From SZUA-442 sp963759175 (lineage in GTDB: Bacteria > Actinomycetota > Acidimicrobiia > Spongiisociales > UBA5794): DNA of 64,000 nt. Both the position numbers and the translations under genes were made by a program. Below the pieces are notes generated by a model. That model was not told the origin of the DNA. It was given only the letters and a program-made list of their open reading frames with translations, and made no database searches. Of this stretch, positions 17,556 through 26,614 are shown one piece after another (position 1 is the stretch's first letter; every line of letters begins with the position of its first letter). The stretch lies in contig CAVWXP010000007.1 in assembly GCA_963759175.1 (NCBI GenBank), positions 62,001-126,000 on the forward strand, given 5' to 3'.

Positions 17556-18649
17556 CAGTAGGCAGCCGTCCCGAGATCTGGCGTGGCGCACTGTGCGGCG
17601 ATCTGGAGTGCGGCGATCCCGGCGAGGGTCGACTCGGCTCCCCGATTCTCGTTCACCGAGTGCCGCATCAAGCCGTCACAGGTTCCGCCCGTCTCCGAGT
17701 CGTAGAGCACCATGCCCGTGTCATTCCGTCCCACGAGCCACCGTGCGGCGTCGAGAGCCCGTGCCCTCCACACCGGGTGGCCGGTGATGGTCCAGGCCCG
17801 GTGGCAGGCCTCGGCCATCGCCGCGGCCTCGATGGGTTGTTGGTCGAACGCAGGAGTCGGATCACCAGGCGTCCGTCCGTCCGCGGGAGTGAAGCTGAAG
17901 TGGTCCCGGTTCGTCTCGGCTCGAACCAGCCATTCCAGGAGGCGGGTACCGACAGAGATCAGGTGTCGATCACCACGGGTGGCCCCCGCCGCGAGGAGCG
18001 CCTCGGGTAGTCGTGCGTTGTCGTAGGTGAGTCTGGCTTCCGGCCATGGGATTCGGTCACTGGCAGCGGTGGCAAGCATTCCCGACGTTCGATCGAGGAG
18101 GTCTGAGGCGGCGGCATTTCCGGGATCCACTCCGAGTATCTCAACGGCGCCGAGCGCTGCGTATGCGTTGGGCCGCAGGTGATGGGATGTGAACGAGCCA
18201 CATGCGGCGAAGGCGTCGAAGGCGGCGGTTTGCATCCATGTCATGGGAGCGAATCTGGCAGCGACACCGAGGCCCCACCAGGCCCGACCTTGGCAATCGT
18301 CGCTGCCGACGTCGTCCATCCAGGAGCCATCGGCTCCACGACGATTGTGGAATCGGCCGGGGGCGGTGCGTGCATCGAGGACGAAGCTGAGGTAGGTGGA
18401 GGCGAGATCTGCGAGCTCGGCCGATGGCGACGTCGATCGAGATACAACGATCAGGGCACGTGCGTTGTCGTCGGTGCAGAAGCCGTGCTCGACTCGGGGA
18501 GTCATGATCCGAGCGTGTTCCCAGACTCCCACGTCGGTCGTGAGCCCGCGCAGATGTTCGTACAGCGGGTCGGGCAGCTCTGGCGCTTCCCCGGCATACG
18601 TGGTGCGTGGGGGATGGCCGGTGGCGGCGGCTCGTTCATCCGGCGACAC
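17555..18649 (-). CDS. Alpha/alpha-barrel (glycosidase-like) protein of glycan cluster
   Basis: 364 residues, often annotated as a glycosyltransferase-associated protein. It is helical with repeated Trp/His/Asp-rich loops (GFCTDDNARALIV, GRFHNRRGADGSWMDD, FTPADGRTPGDPTPAFDQQP), as in six-hairpin toroid carbohydrate enzymes such as N-acylglucosamine epimerase-like proteins. A GTG at 18649 with GGAGG six bases upstream is preferred over the longer frame to 18772, which would overlap the upstream gene by 137 bp. Start and upstream stop overlap 14 bases. It probably trims or recognises the glycan handled by the flanking GT4 and GH130. Confidence 0.75.
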   Translation of the reverse strand: MSPDERAAATGHPPRTTYAGEAPELPDPLYEHLRGLTTDVGVWEHARIMTPRVEHGFCTDDNARALIVVSRSTSPSAELADLASTYLSFVLDARTAPGRFHNRRGADGSWMDDVGSDDCQGRAWWGLGVAARFAPMTWMQTAAFDAFAACGSFTSHHLRPNAYAALGAVEILGVDPGNAAASDLLDRTSGMLATAASDRIPWPEARLTYDNARLPEALLAAGATRGDRHLISVGTRLLEWLVRAETNRDHFSFTPADGRTPGDPTPAFDQQPIEAAAMAEACHRAWTITGHPVWRARALDAARWLVGRNDTGMVLYDSETGGTCDGLMRHSVNENRGAESTLAGIAALQIAAQCATPDLGTAAY

Positions 18650-19820
18650 GGGCCACCTCCAGGGTTCGGTCTGCGGAGGGAACCCTGTCGGTTCCTGCGA
18701 GCCCGGACGCCATCGTGGAGAATCGTCGGCCGATCGTCGGCCAGTACCAACCGTCTGCAATCTGGCGAGCATCCTTGGCCATCTTCGCTGCCAAGCGTCC
18801 GTCGGTCAGGAGGCGCCGCAGCGCGCGACTCAAGGCGCGAACGTCGCCATGGGGAACCGTGATGCCTGCTCCTCCCGACAGGAGTTCCAACGTGTGGGGG
18901 AACTCGGTGGCGATCACCGGTTTGGCTGCCGCGATGGCTTCCACAAGGACGCCCGACGTCACTTGTTCGAGCGACGCGTACGGGAGCACGACCATATCTG
19001 CGCTGCGGACCAGCCGGGCCAGTGCCTCGCGGTCGAGATAGCGATCATCGAACTCGATCAGATCCCCTACTCCCAACCGATCGACGAGCGAGACCAGACC
19101 CTCTCGATACGACTCACCCGATTCAGCCAGGACGTTGGGATGCGTGGCGCCTGCGATCAGGTAGCGCGGACGGGGATCGAGGTCCATCAGCCCTGCGAAC
19201 GCCTCGATGGCGGACTCCAGACCCTTGCCGGGGCCGATCAATCCCCACGTGAGGGCAAGGGGACGCTCACCGCGAACCAGGGAGGGCCCAGCGAAGCGCC
19301 TGTCTGCACCATGAGGGATCACATCGATTCGTTCCGCATCGACGCCGTAGCGCAGAACCAGCCGTGACGCGGCCGTCTGGCTCATGACGATCAGGCGATC
19401 GGCCGACTCCGAGAGACCGTCGATGATCCTCCGCTGATGGCGAGACGGATCGTCCAGCACGGTGTGGAACGTGATTGCCGTCGGCACTTCGAGGCCGGAT
19501 ACGAGGTCGACGACCTCATCCCCGTCGCGCCCACCGAAGATCCCGAATTCATGCTGGATCGACACCGTGTCGTACGTGTTCAGCACCCGTGTCGCCTTGC
19601 GGAGTGAAGTGGCATCACCAGCCCGATGAGCGAACGCGACATCCGGCCCGGACGCTCGCATGGGTCCCTTGACGAGGTCAACGACGCCAAGACCAGCGCG
19701 GGACCCGCGCTCGGCGGCTATGGCGTTGACGAGCGAAGCCGTGTAGCTGGCCAGACCACATACGGTGGGCGGATAGGTGCTGACGAAACCGATGGTCGCG
19801 TGGTTGGGTCCGACTTCCAT
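18636..19820 (-). CDS. Glycosyltransferase family 4
   Basis: 394-residue GT-B glycosyltransferase. The N-terminal TYPPTVCGLASYTASLVNA is the typical GT4 acceptor/donor loop, and SIQHEFGIFGG a conserved segment. The C-terminal domain has LTWGLIGPGKGLESAIEAF and LPYASLEQVTSGVLVEAIAA, a variant of the EX7E region. It is the first gene of a three-gene operon (GT4, alpha/alpha-barrel protein, GH130), with overlaps of 14 and 1 bases. This arrangement suggests synthesis and turnover of a mannose-containing oligosaccharide, which is inference from the GH130 neighbour. Confidence 0.9.
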   Translation of the reverse strand: MEVGPNHATIGFVSTYPPTVCGLASYTASLVNAIAAERGSRAGLGVVDLVKGPMRASGPDVAFAHRAGDATSLRKATRVLNTYDTVSIQHEFGIFGGRDGDEVVDLVSGLEVPTAITFHTVLDDPSRHQRRIIDGLSESADRLIVMSQTAASRLVLRYGVDAERIDVIPHGADRRFAGPSLVRGERPLALTWGLIGPGKGLESAIEAFAGLMDLDPRPRYLIAGATHPNVLAESGESYREGLVSLVDRLGVGDLIEFDDRYLDREALARLVRSADMVVLPYASLEQVTSGVLVEAIAAAKPVIATEFPHTLELLSGGAGITVPHGDVRALSRALRRLLTDGRLAAKMAKDARQIADGWYWPTIGRRFSTMASGLAGTDRVPSADRTLEVARVAG

Positions 19821-20006
19821 GACATCCTCCAGGGATGGGTTCGCCGAGACGGCGAGCAGGTGACGATCACTCGTCTGGTAAGGAAACCGGGTGCCAATTC
19901 GGCGACTCCGAGAACAGAAGTGAGGGGCGGTTGAACCGCTCCGACGAACCCTACGCCAAATGCGCGTCTACCAGAGCCGCTCACCTGGACGGGAATCGGC
20001 ATCTGG

Positions 20007-20948
20007 CTATCGAGTGGCGGATCTGCGTCGCCATGCCCTGACTCCAGCCGCTATCGCCACCGCTGCCACCAGCGCAACGATCACGAGGAGGATTCCGACG
20101 AACGATCGAGCACCTTCCACAGCCGTGTCAGCGCCCGAATCGACTTCTCGGATCACGACCTCCTCTGCCGATCGATCGGCGCTTGCCCAGACGCTGGATA
20201 GTCGGTCGGGCGCTCGTTCGCCGCCCTCCTGGACGAGCACGGAGACGAATACGAACGGCAAGGCGACCTCGTCTGGATCGACGCCGAGGACGCCAGCATC
20301 GGTGTGCGCGTAGGCCTGATCACCGGGCCTCGCGACGATCAAGGCTGCTGCCGTCGCTGTCTGATCGCCGCATCGCGAATCGCCGCCGGCATCGGCTCCG
20401 GCCACGAGCGCGACGACCAGTCGGTCGGCAAGTTCTCCGTCCGCCCGCTCGAAGGCGTCGATCGCTGCGATTACTACGGCCTCTGATACGAGGATGTTGC
20501 CCTGAGCTGATACCGAGCCGTCCTGTCCCTGCACATCGAGCGCCACATCGAAGGTGTCCGATCCGGTCCAACCGGCTCCGCCTCCACCGAGGACGACGAC
20601 TCCGAATTGTCGATCCTCGGGAGCATCGTCGGCAGCCACGACCTCTTCCATCACCCCTTCAGCGGTGGCTCCACCGGAAAGCGACTCGACCAAACGTGCG
20701 CCAGACGGTCGGGAGATGTCCGCTTGGGAGGCAGCGGCGCCGATTCCGGGTGTCAGCACCGGCACAACGGTGACCTCGAAGCCCACGCAGCTCGCCACGG
20801 CGACCCCGACTTCACCCGTCTCTTCATCGACGGCCACGATCGACCAGGTGGCTTGCGCAGCTGGAGTGCCAAGGACCCAGAGACTGCAGGTCAACACGAC
20901 GACAGCGCCGAGACGTCTGGAGAACAAGGGCAACACCTCTACTCGCAC
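20007..20948 (-). CDS. DUF1028 (Ntn-hydrolase-like) exported membrane-anchored protein
   Basis: 313 residues. An N-terminal signal sequence (VVVLTCSLWVLGTPAAQA) is followed directly by ATWSIVAVDEETGEVGVAVAS, the DUF1028 start, in which the residue after processing would become the N-terminus of an Ntn-hydrolase-like fold. GIGAAASQADISRPSGARLVE is the second conserved block (from about residue 69). A C-terminal hydrophobic helix (about 285-305) and RAWRRRSATR anchor it in the membrane with the domain outside. Most DUF1028 proteins lack the signal and anchor, so this one is unusual. The GTG start is tentative. Function unknown. Confidence 0.82.
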   Translation of the reverse strand: MRVEVLPLFSRRLGAVVVLTCSLWVLGTPAAQATWSIVAVDEETGEVGVAVASCVGFEVTVVPVLTPGIGAAASQADISRPSGARLVESLSGGATAEGVMEEVVAADDAPEDRQFGVVVLGGGGAGWTGSDTFDVALDVQGQDGSVSAQGNILVSEAVVIAAIDAFERADGELADRLVVALVAGADAGGDSRCGDQTATAAALIVARPGDQAYAHTDAGVLGVDPDEVALPFVFVSVLVQEGGERAPDRLSSVWASADRSAEEVVIREVDSGADTAVEGARSFVGILLVIVALVAAVAIAAGVRAWRRRSATR

Positions 20949-21042
20949 CGAGCGCCGCCGATGGTAGGCCCCATTGATAGGAGGTCACATCGGCCGAACT
21001 CCCTATCGCAACGAACTCGAGCAGCTCATTGCCCAGACAACA

Positions 21043-21059
21043 GCGCGCGAATCGCGCGC
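21043..21059. repeat. Perfect GC palindrome
   Basis: GCGCGCGA-A-TCGCGCGC, an 8-1-8 perfect inverted repeat in a gene-free stretch (20949-21134) at the far end of the tRNA-Ala repeat array. It could be a terminator or an element end; nothing else is seen in this stretch. Confidence 0.6.
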
Positions 21060-21134
21060 GATCGACGAAAGGGGGCTGTAGAGGGGAAGTACCAGAAACG
21101 CTGGATCCCTTGCGGCACAGGGGATAACGACTGG

Positions 21135-21782
21135 TGGAGGTGACGGGATTCGAACCTAGAGTCTCGCCGCAGCAACACGCCGAGCTTCCAAGCGCACGGG
21201 CTGGACACCTACATCAAAAACCCGCACGCCGAACGCGTCCTCCACGGCAGACAGGTGATCATCGAGTGCGGGCCGTGGCCGAGTGGAGGTGACGGGATTC
21301 GAACCTGAAGTGTCCGCGCAGGATCGCGTGGGTGGCCCATGACGCATGGCCTGGTCCCAGCTCGCGGGCAGGGGACGTCGCGAGCGGCAGCGAGCGTTCT
21401 GGTACGTGGAGTCTCGCCGCAGCAACACGCCGAGCTTCCAAGCGCACGGGCTGGACACCTACATCAAACACCCGCACGCCGAACGCGTCCTCCACGGCAG
21501 ACAGGTGATCATCGAGTGCGGGCCGTGGCCGCGTGGAGGTGACGGGATTCGAACCTGAAGCGTCCGCGCAGGATCGCGTGGGTGGCCCATGACGCATGGC
21601 CTGGTCCCAGCTCGCGGGCAGGGGACGTCGCGAGCGGCAGCGAGCGTTCTGGTACGTGGAGTCTCGCCGCAGCAACACGCCGAGCTTCCAAGCGCACGGG
21701 CTGGACACCTACATCAAACACCCGCACGCCGAACGCGTCCTCCACGGCAGACAGGTGATCATCGAGTGCGGGCCGTGGCCGG
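21135..21782 (-). repeat. Tandem array of tRNA-Ala 3'-end fragments with 250-bp units
   Basis: The 22-base 3' end of tRNA-Ala (T-loop, T-stem 3' strand, acceptor 3' strand and discriminator) recurs at 21135, 21284 and 21534, before the intact tRNA at 21783. The spacings are 149, 250 and 249 bp. The two full units are almost identical throughout their ~228-bp spacers; the outermost unit lacks about 100 bp internally. The spacers encode no recognisable protein, although long frames run through them because they lack stops. Such 3'-end copies are what T-loop-targeting integrases leave as att sites, so repeated small integrations or recombination between att sites is a likely origin. Confidence 0.9.
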
Positions 21783-21856
21783 TGGAGGTGACGGGATTCG
21801 AACCCGTGGCCCCTACGTTGCGAACGTAGTGCTCTGCCGGACTGAGCTACACCCCC
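21783..21856 (-). tRNA. tRNA-Ala (CGC anticodon)
   Basis: 74 bases. Acceptor GGGGGTG pairs with CACCTCC and includes a G3-U70 wobble, the alanine identity element. The anticodon stem is CTACG/CGTAG with loop TTCGCAA, giving anticodon CGC (codon GCG). The T arm has GGTTCGAATCC. CCA is not encoded. The region downstream of its 3' end holds the repeat array made of its own 3' end. Confidence 0.96.
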
Positions 21857-21894
21857 GGAGTGCGGTGATGATACCGGGACGATCCGTTGAGGGA

Positions 21895-22519
21895 TCAGTC
21901 CCCAGACAGCTCGGCACGAAGGCGCTCCTGGACGATCGTTGAGGTGAGATCGGCGCGGGACCGCTCGATGAGCGATCGGGCGACGTCGGTGGTCCTCCGC
22001 AACCCGGCCGTCATGCCATCGGGGTAGTCGAGTGCCGTGAGCAGGTCGTGGATCTGCTCCATGTCCCCGAAGGTCGCGCTCGGCGTCGTCGAGGTCTCCG
22101 GCACGCAGTTGGTCGAGGAGTCTCCGGCGCTGCTCCCCCACCGCCTCACCCAATCCCTTGAGATACGGCACCGCATGGACTCCGATCTCCGAGGGAAGGG
22201 GCAACGGCCGCCCGAGCAACAGTGCAGCCGTCAACTCCGCCTCGGCGTACTCCTTCACGGCGTCGTAGGCGAGGGGGCTCCTGGCGAGGTCCTCGTGACC
22301 CTCGAGTCCGCTGTCCAGCTCGGACACCAGCCTGCGTGCCTCATCCATGAACTCGCGCGCCACGTCGGCTTCGCCCCGATGAAGGGCACGAATGGCCTTG
22401 GACGAGGCCTGGATGATGGGTCGACCGAGCTCGATGGCAATCTCCCGCGCCACGAACTTCGCGTCGAGCTCACCACGCACCTCGGATTCGATGGCTGCGA
22501 GATCGAGATCGGATGGCAT
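21895..22519 (-). pseudogene. Translin-family protein, interrupted by a +1 frameshift
   Basis: About 207 residues after correction. The N-terminal frame from ATG 22519 reads MPSDLDLAAIESEVRGEL and runs to DDAERDLR. The next frame continues DMEQIHDLLTALDYPDG and ends with the classic translin C-terminal helix TDVARSLIERSRADLT. The switch is at a run of four C (22065-22068, GGGG on the coding strand); three would restore the frame. Translins are octameric RNA/ssDNA-binding proteins, best known in eukaryotes and archaea, with scattered bacterial members. Shift in a homopolymer strongly suggests a sequencing error. Five bases separate it from the GlpR/SepX-like gene. Confidence 0.8.
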
Positions 22520-22523
22520 GGCC

Positions 22524-22994
22524 TCAGCCTGCGATCACGCGGACTGTCTTGCTCTCCTCGAACGGCGGCTGCTCGGGGACAGCGGCGAGCGCCGGAGCGG
22601 GCTTGGCAGGTGCGGCGATCGGCACCACCGAGGCCCGAGGCACGGTCCGTTGGTGCTTGATCGACAGGAGCACCGTCACGTAGCCGGCGATTGCGGCGTC
22701 CACTGCGATGGTCGCCCACAGCCACGGCACCGATCCCGTCCACGTGGCGACGAACAACGTCACCACCGCGGTCACGCCGAGGCCGATGAGAACCCGTGTG
22801 CGGCGCTTCTGGGCGTGCCGACGCACATAGTCGTCGCTGTCGGGGTTCGATGCGGAGACCGCAGCGAGGATCTGCTTGGTGCGAGCGAAATCCTTCGTCG
22901 TCGACTTGGGAGCGTTGCTCCGCTGATCGAAGAACGAAGGGAGGAGGAACGCTGCCCACAGTCCTGCGATGAGGATGAACAGAACGATCGCCAT
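22524..22994 (-). CDS. GlpR/SepX-like membrane protein (cell division)
   Basis: 156 residues. One N-terminal membrane helix (IVLFILIAGLWAAFLLPSFF) is followed by RSNAPKSTTKDFARTKQIL, then a second hydrophobic pair at about 90-125, and a Pro/Ala-rich tail. The WAAFLLP...RS...ST..F.R pattern is that of actinobacterial SepX/GlpR, the membrane partner of gephyrin-like Glp that links to FtsZ and septation. In corynebacteria and mycobacteria its gene lies near a moeA paralogue, as here (moeA is 1.1 kb away on the same strand). Assignment rests on pattern and context; confidence is moderate. Confidence 0.65.
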   Translation of the reverse strand: MAIVLFILIAGLWAAFLLPSFFDQRSNAPKSTTKDFARTKQILAAVSASNPDSDDYVRRHAQKRRTRVLIGLGVTAVVTLFVATWTGSVPWLWATIAVDAAIAGYVTVLLSIKHQRTVPRASVVPIAAPAKPAPALAAVPEQPPFEESKTVRVIAG

Positions 22995-23141
22995 TACGTA
23001 TTGTCTCGCTTACTCCGCCGCCAGCGAGGCGACGATACCCGTCCATGCCAACGGTTCAAAGGATTCCAAGGGGTGCGCGACACCAGTCTGGTCGCTCGTC
23101 GAGGGCATCGGCAACTCGACGAACCGAAGGCTATCGAGGTT

Positions 23142-23633
23142 TCACCCGTGTCGCCCGTGAGTTCCCCGTGCGACGTCCACGGCGTGGGCCAACGCCGGGC
23201 CGATGACCTCGAGTCCTTCGGTGACGGCCTTCGGCGATCCGGGCAGGTTCACGACGAGGCACGCACCCCGCAACCCGCTGACGCCACGGGACAACATGCC
23301 GTGGGGGAATCGTCCGAAGGTCGCGGAACGCATCGCCTCGGACAGCCCTGGAACCTCACGATCGATGACAGTGCGCGTCGCCTCGGGGGTGAGATCGCGC
23401 GGCGCGAGACCCGTGCCCCCGGTCGTGATGATGAGATCGACCCGGTCGGCGAGGTCGATGATCACGCCAGCCACGGAGTCGATGCCGTCCTCGACGACGA
23501 GGGTCTCGACGACATCGAACCCGAGCCCGGCGAGGGCAGCTTCGGCGACCGGACCCGATGCATCGTCGCCAACGCCTCCAGCGAGGCTGTCGGACACCGT
23601 CACCACCGCGGCCGTGTGGACGGCGTCAGCCAC
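23142..23633 (-). CDS. mog: Molybdopterin adenylyltransferase MogA/MoaB-like
   Basis: 163 residues. It adenylylates molybdopterin before molybdate insertion. The MPT-binding signature is LIITTGGTGLAPRDLTPEAT, with LRGACLVVNLPGSPKAV near the C-terminus. Size and absence of extra domains fit stand-alone MogA/MoaB. It overlaps moaC by 8 bases and lies in the same minus-strand run as moeA, forming a molybdenum-cofactor operon. Confidence 0.92.
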   Translation of the reverse strand: MADAVHTAAVVTVSDSLAGGVGDDASGPVAEAALAGLGFDVVETLVVEDGIDSVAGVIIDLADRVDLIITTGGTGLAPRDLTPEATRTVIDREVPGLSEAMRSATFGRFPHGMLSRGVSGLRGACLVVNLPGSPKAVTEGLEVIGPALAHAVDVARGTHGRHG

Positions 23634-24096
23634 GGTTCCACTCCCCCGACTTCCCGCCCGACTTGTGGATCAGCATCACACCGCTCACCGCGGCGGAACG
23701 GTCGACGCCCTTGATCATGTCGTAGAGCGCGAGTGCACCGACCGCCGCTCCCGTCATGGCCTCCATCTCGACGCCGGTGCGGGCATGGATGCGCGCCGTC
23801 ACGCGGATCTGGACTCCGTCGTCGGTCGGATCGACGGACACATCGACGCCGTCGAGGGCGAGAGGATGACACAGCGGGATCAGGTCCGACGTTCGCTTCG
23901 CGCCTTGGATCGCGGCGATGCGAACCGTTGCGAGGGCATCGCCCTTGGGCAGGGAGCCACCGAGGAGGGCATCGCGAGTGGTGTCGGCCATCGCAACCCG
24001 TGCCACGGCGATGGCCGTACGCTGGCTGGGCTCCTTCGACCCGACGTCCACCATGTGCACGGCCCCGTCCTCGTCGAGGTGTGAGAAATCAGCCAT
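23626..24096 (-). CDS. moaC: Cyclic pyranopterin monophosphate synthase MoaC
   Basis: 156 residues. It converts 3',8-cyclo-GTP to cyclic pyranopterin monophosphate in Moco synthesis, working with MoaA (not in this window). Signatures are HMVDVGSKEPSQRTA near the start, LIPLCHPLALDGVDVS with the catalytic region, and EMEAMTGAAVGALALYDMIKG, with K of MIKG catalytic in the family. The start overlaps the end of moeA by 8 bases. Confidence 0.95.
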   Translation of the reverse strand: MADFSHLDEDGAVHMVDVGSKEPSQRTAIAVARVAMADTTRDALLGGSLPKGDALATVRIAAIQGAKRTSDLIPLCHPLALDGVDVSVDPTDDGVQIRVTARIHARTGVEMEAMTGAAVGALALYDMIKGVDRSAAVSGVMLIHKSGGKSGEWNRG

Positions 24097-25313
24097 CGAT
24101 ACCCCTTCGTTCCGGCCAGTCGTACATCTCGAGCATCACGTCATCCCCGGCGGACACCGAACCCACACCAACCGGGATAACGGCGAGCGCGTCGGCAGCT
24201 GCGAGGGCGGACAGGACGTTCGACCCCTGTCCTCCGGACCGCAATGCGACGAAGCGACCATCGTCGTCGGCGAGGAGCACTCTCACGAACACCTCCTTCT
24301 CGGCACTCGTCGCGATGTCCTCGCCCATCGTGCCACGGATCCTCGGCCGCAGGATGTGGGTAGCCCCCATCATGTGCAGGAGCGCCGGTCGCACGAACTG
24401 CTCGAAGGCGACGAATGTGGAGACCGGGTTGCCGGGCAGCCCGAACAGGGGCACACCGTCGACATCGCCGAAGGCGAACGGCTTCGCGGGTTGCATCGCC
24501 ACCTTCCAGAACTCGACGTGACCCCGTCTCGCCGAGCACCTGCTTGACGTAGTCGTAGTCCCCCATCGACACACCACCGGTGGACACCACGATATCCGCC
24601 GCGGAAGCAGCCTCCCGGTATGCGCTGCGCAACGTGTCAGGGTCGTCGCCGATGATGCCCAGGTCGATGATGGGGATCGAGAGTTCGGCGAGGAGGCCGC
24701 GAAGCAGCGGACGATTGGTGTCACGGATCATCCCCGGAGCGAGGTCACGGGTCGCGGCGGCCACCACCTCATCTCCCGTCGACATGATGGCGACCGTGGG
24801 TTGACGTGCCACCACCACGGTGCCGGTCGCCGAGGCGATGCTCGCCAGGTGGCGCGGCGTCAGTCGGATTCCGGCGTCGACGATCGGGGCACCTGCGGCG
24901 AGATCCGAGCCGGCCTCCCTGACCGCCGTGCCCTGGGCGACCGACTCGAGGATCTCGACGGAGTGCGTGTCCACCGTGTGGGTGATCTCGACCATCGCCA
25001 CGGCGTCGGCACCGGCCGGCATCGGCGCGCCGGTCATGATGCGGGTGGCCGTGCCCGGTGTCACATCGAGCTTCGGCACCGAACCGGCCGGAACATCCTC
25101 GTTGACCGTCAGGACGACGGGGGCATCCGCCACGTCGGCGGAGATCACGGCGTACCCATCCATCGCCGAGTTCGGGAAAGGCGGGATCGGATGCGGGGCG
25201 GCGACGGGTTCCGCCGTGATTCGGTTCAACGCTGACTCGACGGCGACGGTCTCGAATGCCATGCGCTCCATGGCAGCGATGACAGCGGCCCGAGCATCCG
25301 CGAGCGGCCTCAT
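24089..25313 (-). pseudogene. moeA: Molybdopterin molybdenumtransferase MoeA (gephyrin-like), interrupted by a +1 frameshift
   Basis: ~407 residues when corrected. MoeA inserts molybdate into adenylylated molybdopterin; actinobacterial paralogues (Glp) also act in division. The N-terminal part has FPNSAMDGYAVIS, GTATRIMTGAPMPAGADAV and the MPT-binding TRDLAPGMIRDTN. It continues to VSTGGVSMGDYDYVKQVL in one frame, and WKVAMQPAKPFAFG, PLFGLPGNPVSTFVAFEQFV in the next. The shift lies near 24518 and equals one extra base. Its ATG overlaps the plsY stop (ATGA). Given intact neighbours moaC and mog, loss of function is unlikely; a sequence error is favoured. Confidence 0.88.
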
Positions 25314-25885
25314 GTGACCGTGTCCTCGGATCGTTGCAGCAGCCGCTCGATGTTGCCCGAATGGCGAACGATGACGAACAAGGCGATCGCCCCGGCCCAC
25401 AGGAGCTCGGTCGTGGTGCGCCCGGCGATGGCCAGGAGGGGCAGGAGGAGGACCATCACGGTGAGAGAGGCAACCGACGCCGTCTTCCATGCGAGCACCA
25501 TCGCGATCCACACGGCAGCGAGAACGACACCGACCCACGGTGCGAGGTAGATGATGCCGCCGATCGCCGTTGCGACACTCTTGCCTCCCCTGAAGCCGTG
25601 CCAGATGGGGAACGAGTGGGCAACCACGGCCGCGAGCAGCGTGACGTATCCGAACGAGTCACCGACCATTGCCGTTCCGATGGCCGCCGCCACGACGCCC
25701 TTGAGCGCATCTCCCATGAGTACGACGATGGCAAGGCGCTTGCCGAGGACCCGGAGGACGTTGGAGGTCCCGGGGTTACCCGATCCCTCGGTGCGGATGT
25801 CGATGCCACGGGCCGATGCGACGATGATCCCGAAGCTGACGGATCCAATGAGGTACGACAGCGTCACTGCCACGAGCTCTTGCAC
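25310..25885 (-). CDS. plsY: Glycerol-3-phosphate acyltransferase PlsY
   Basis: 191 residues; membrane enzyme transferring acyl from acyl-phosphate to glycerol 3-phosphate, the first step of phospholipid synthesis. All three PlsY motifs are present: SYLIGSVSFG, GSGNPGTSNVLRVLGK, and HSFPIWHGFRGGKSVATAIG, with five hydrophobic segments. The start is taken as GTG 25885 (VQELVAVTLS), which gives normal length; no clear ribosome site. The long frame upstream to 26308 is antisense to the next gene and not coding. The stop overlaps the moeA start. Confidence 0.92.
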   Translation of the reverse strand: MQELVAVTLSYLIGSVSFGIIVASARGIDIRTEGSGNPGTSNVLRVLGKRLAIVVLMGDALKGVVAAAIGTAMVGDSFGYVTLLAAVVAHSFPIWHGFRGGKSVATAIGGIIYLAPWVGVVLAAVWIAMVLAWKTASVASLTVMVLLLPLLAIAGRTTTELLWAGAIALFVIVRHSGNIERLLQRSEDTVT

Positions 25886-26092
25886 GGGAGGGAGTGTAGA
25901 AGCCACGTGCGTGGTCGGACCTCGCGAAACTCCGACTCCCACGGTGGACTCGGCGATGGTTGACTCGTGACCACGACCGTCGCTCCCGGGGTGCCCTGCA
26001 CGTATCCCCCTTTTCCCTTCTCGTGGAGGGCATCCACGGGGCGTCGGCGACGGAGCCCTTCCATCCGCGGGTACTGCGCGATACGTTGGTCC

Positions 26093-26611
26093 GTGTTGCT
26101 CCTGACCCGTCCCCCGGTCGTCCGCTGGATCGCGGCAGTCGCCGTGGTCGTTGCGGCCATCGCCTGGGAGGCTTCCGACCGCCGAATGGTGCCGTATCCC
26201 TTCGCTGCGGCTCGGATCGCCTCGGGCACGCTGGTGACCGACGACCTCATCGAGTGGCGGGAGGTACCGGCCGGAAGCTTGAACGAACCCGTCCTCGACG
26301 CCGCCCACACGACGACGAATGTCGCTGCGGGCGATCCCCTCACGCCGAGCGTCACAACACGCGGAACGCCGATACCGCCGTCGTGGTGGGCGATTCCGAC
26401 GGCGCTGCCCCCCGGGGTCACGGCTGGATCGTCGGTTCGTCTCCTGCTGCCCGATGGGACCTCCCGTCAGGGCATCGTCGCCACTCCCTCGGGAACCGAC
26501 ACGTGGGGAACCCCGACATGGGGAACGGTCGCGGTTGATCCACAGGACGCAGATGCGGTCGCACGAGCCGCCCTCACCGAGTCCGTCATGGTGCTCGTAG
26601 CCCCCCGATGA
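26093..26611 (+). CDS. Membrane-anchored SAF-domain-like protein
   Basis: 172 residues from GTG 26093. An N-terminal hydrophobic helix (VVRWIAAVAVVVAAIAW) is followed by FAAARIASGTLVTDDLIEWR, the beta-clip start typical of SAF/CpaB-like domains. The remainder is small beta-rich sequence ending in VMVLVAPR. CpaB relatives belong to Flp/Tad pilus assembly, but no other pilus gene is near, so the role is unclear. The longer frame from 25967 overlaps the plsY upstream region and is less likely. It is convergent with uppP, 3 bp apart. Confidence 0.6.
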   Translation: MLLLTRPPVVRWIAAVAVVVAAIAWEASDRRMVPYPFAAARIASGTLVTDDLIEWREVPAGSLNEPVLDAAHTTTNVAAGDPLTPSVTTRGTPIPPSWWAIPTALPPGVTAGSSVRLLLPDGTSRQGIVATPSGTDTWGTPTWGTVAVDPQDADAVARAALTESVMVLVAPR

Positions 26612-26614
26612 GGG

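Noticed and set aside
21160..21780. Repeated protein frames inside the tRNA-Ala array (LDDHLSAVEDAFGVRVFDV and similar)
   Set aside because: They read straight through the tRNA 3' ends, have no ribosome sites and match no family; stop-free only because of composition.
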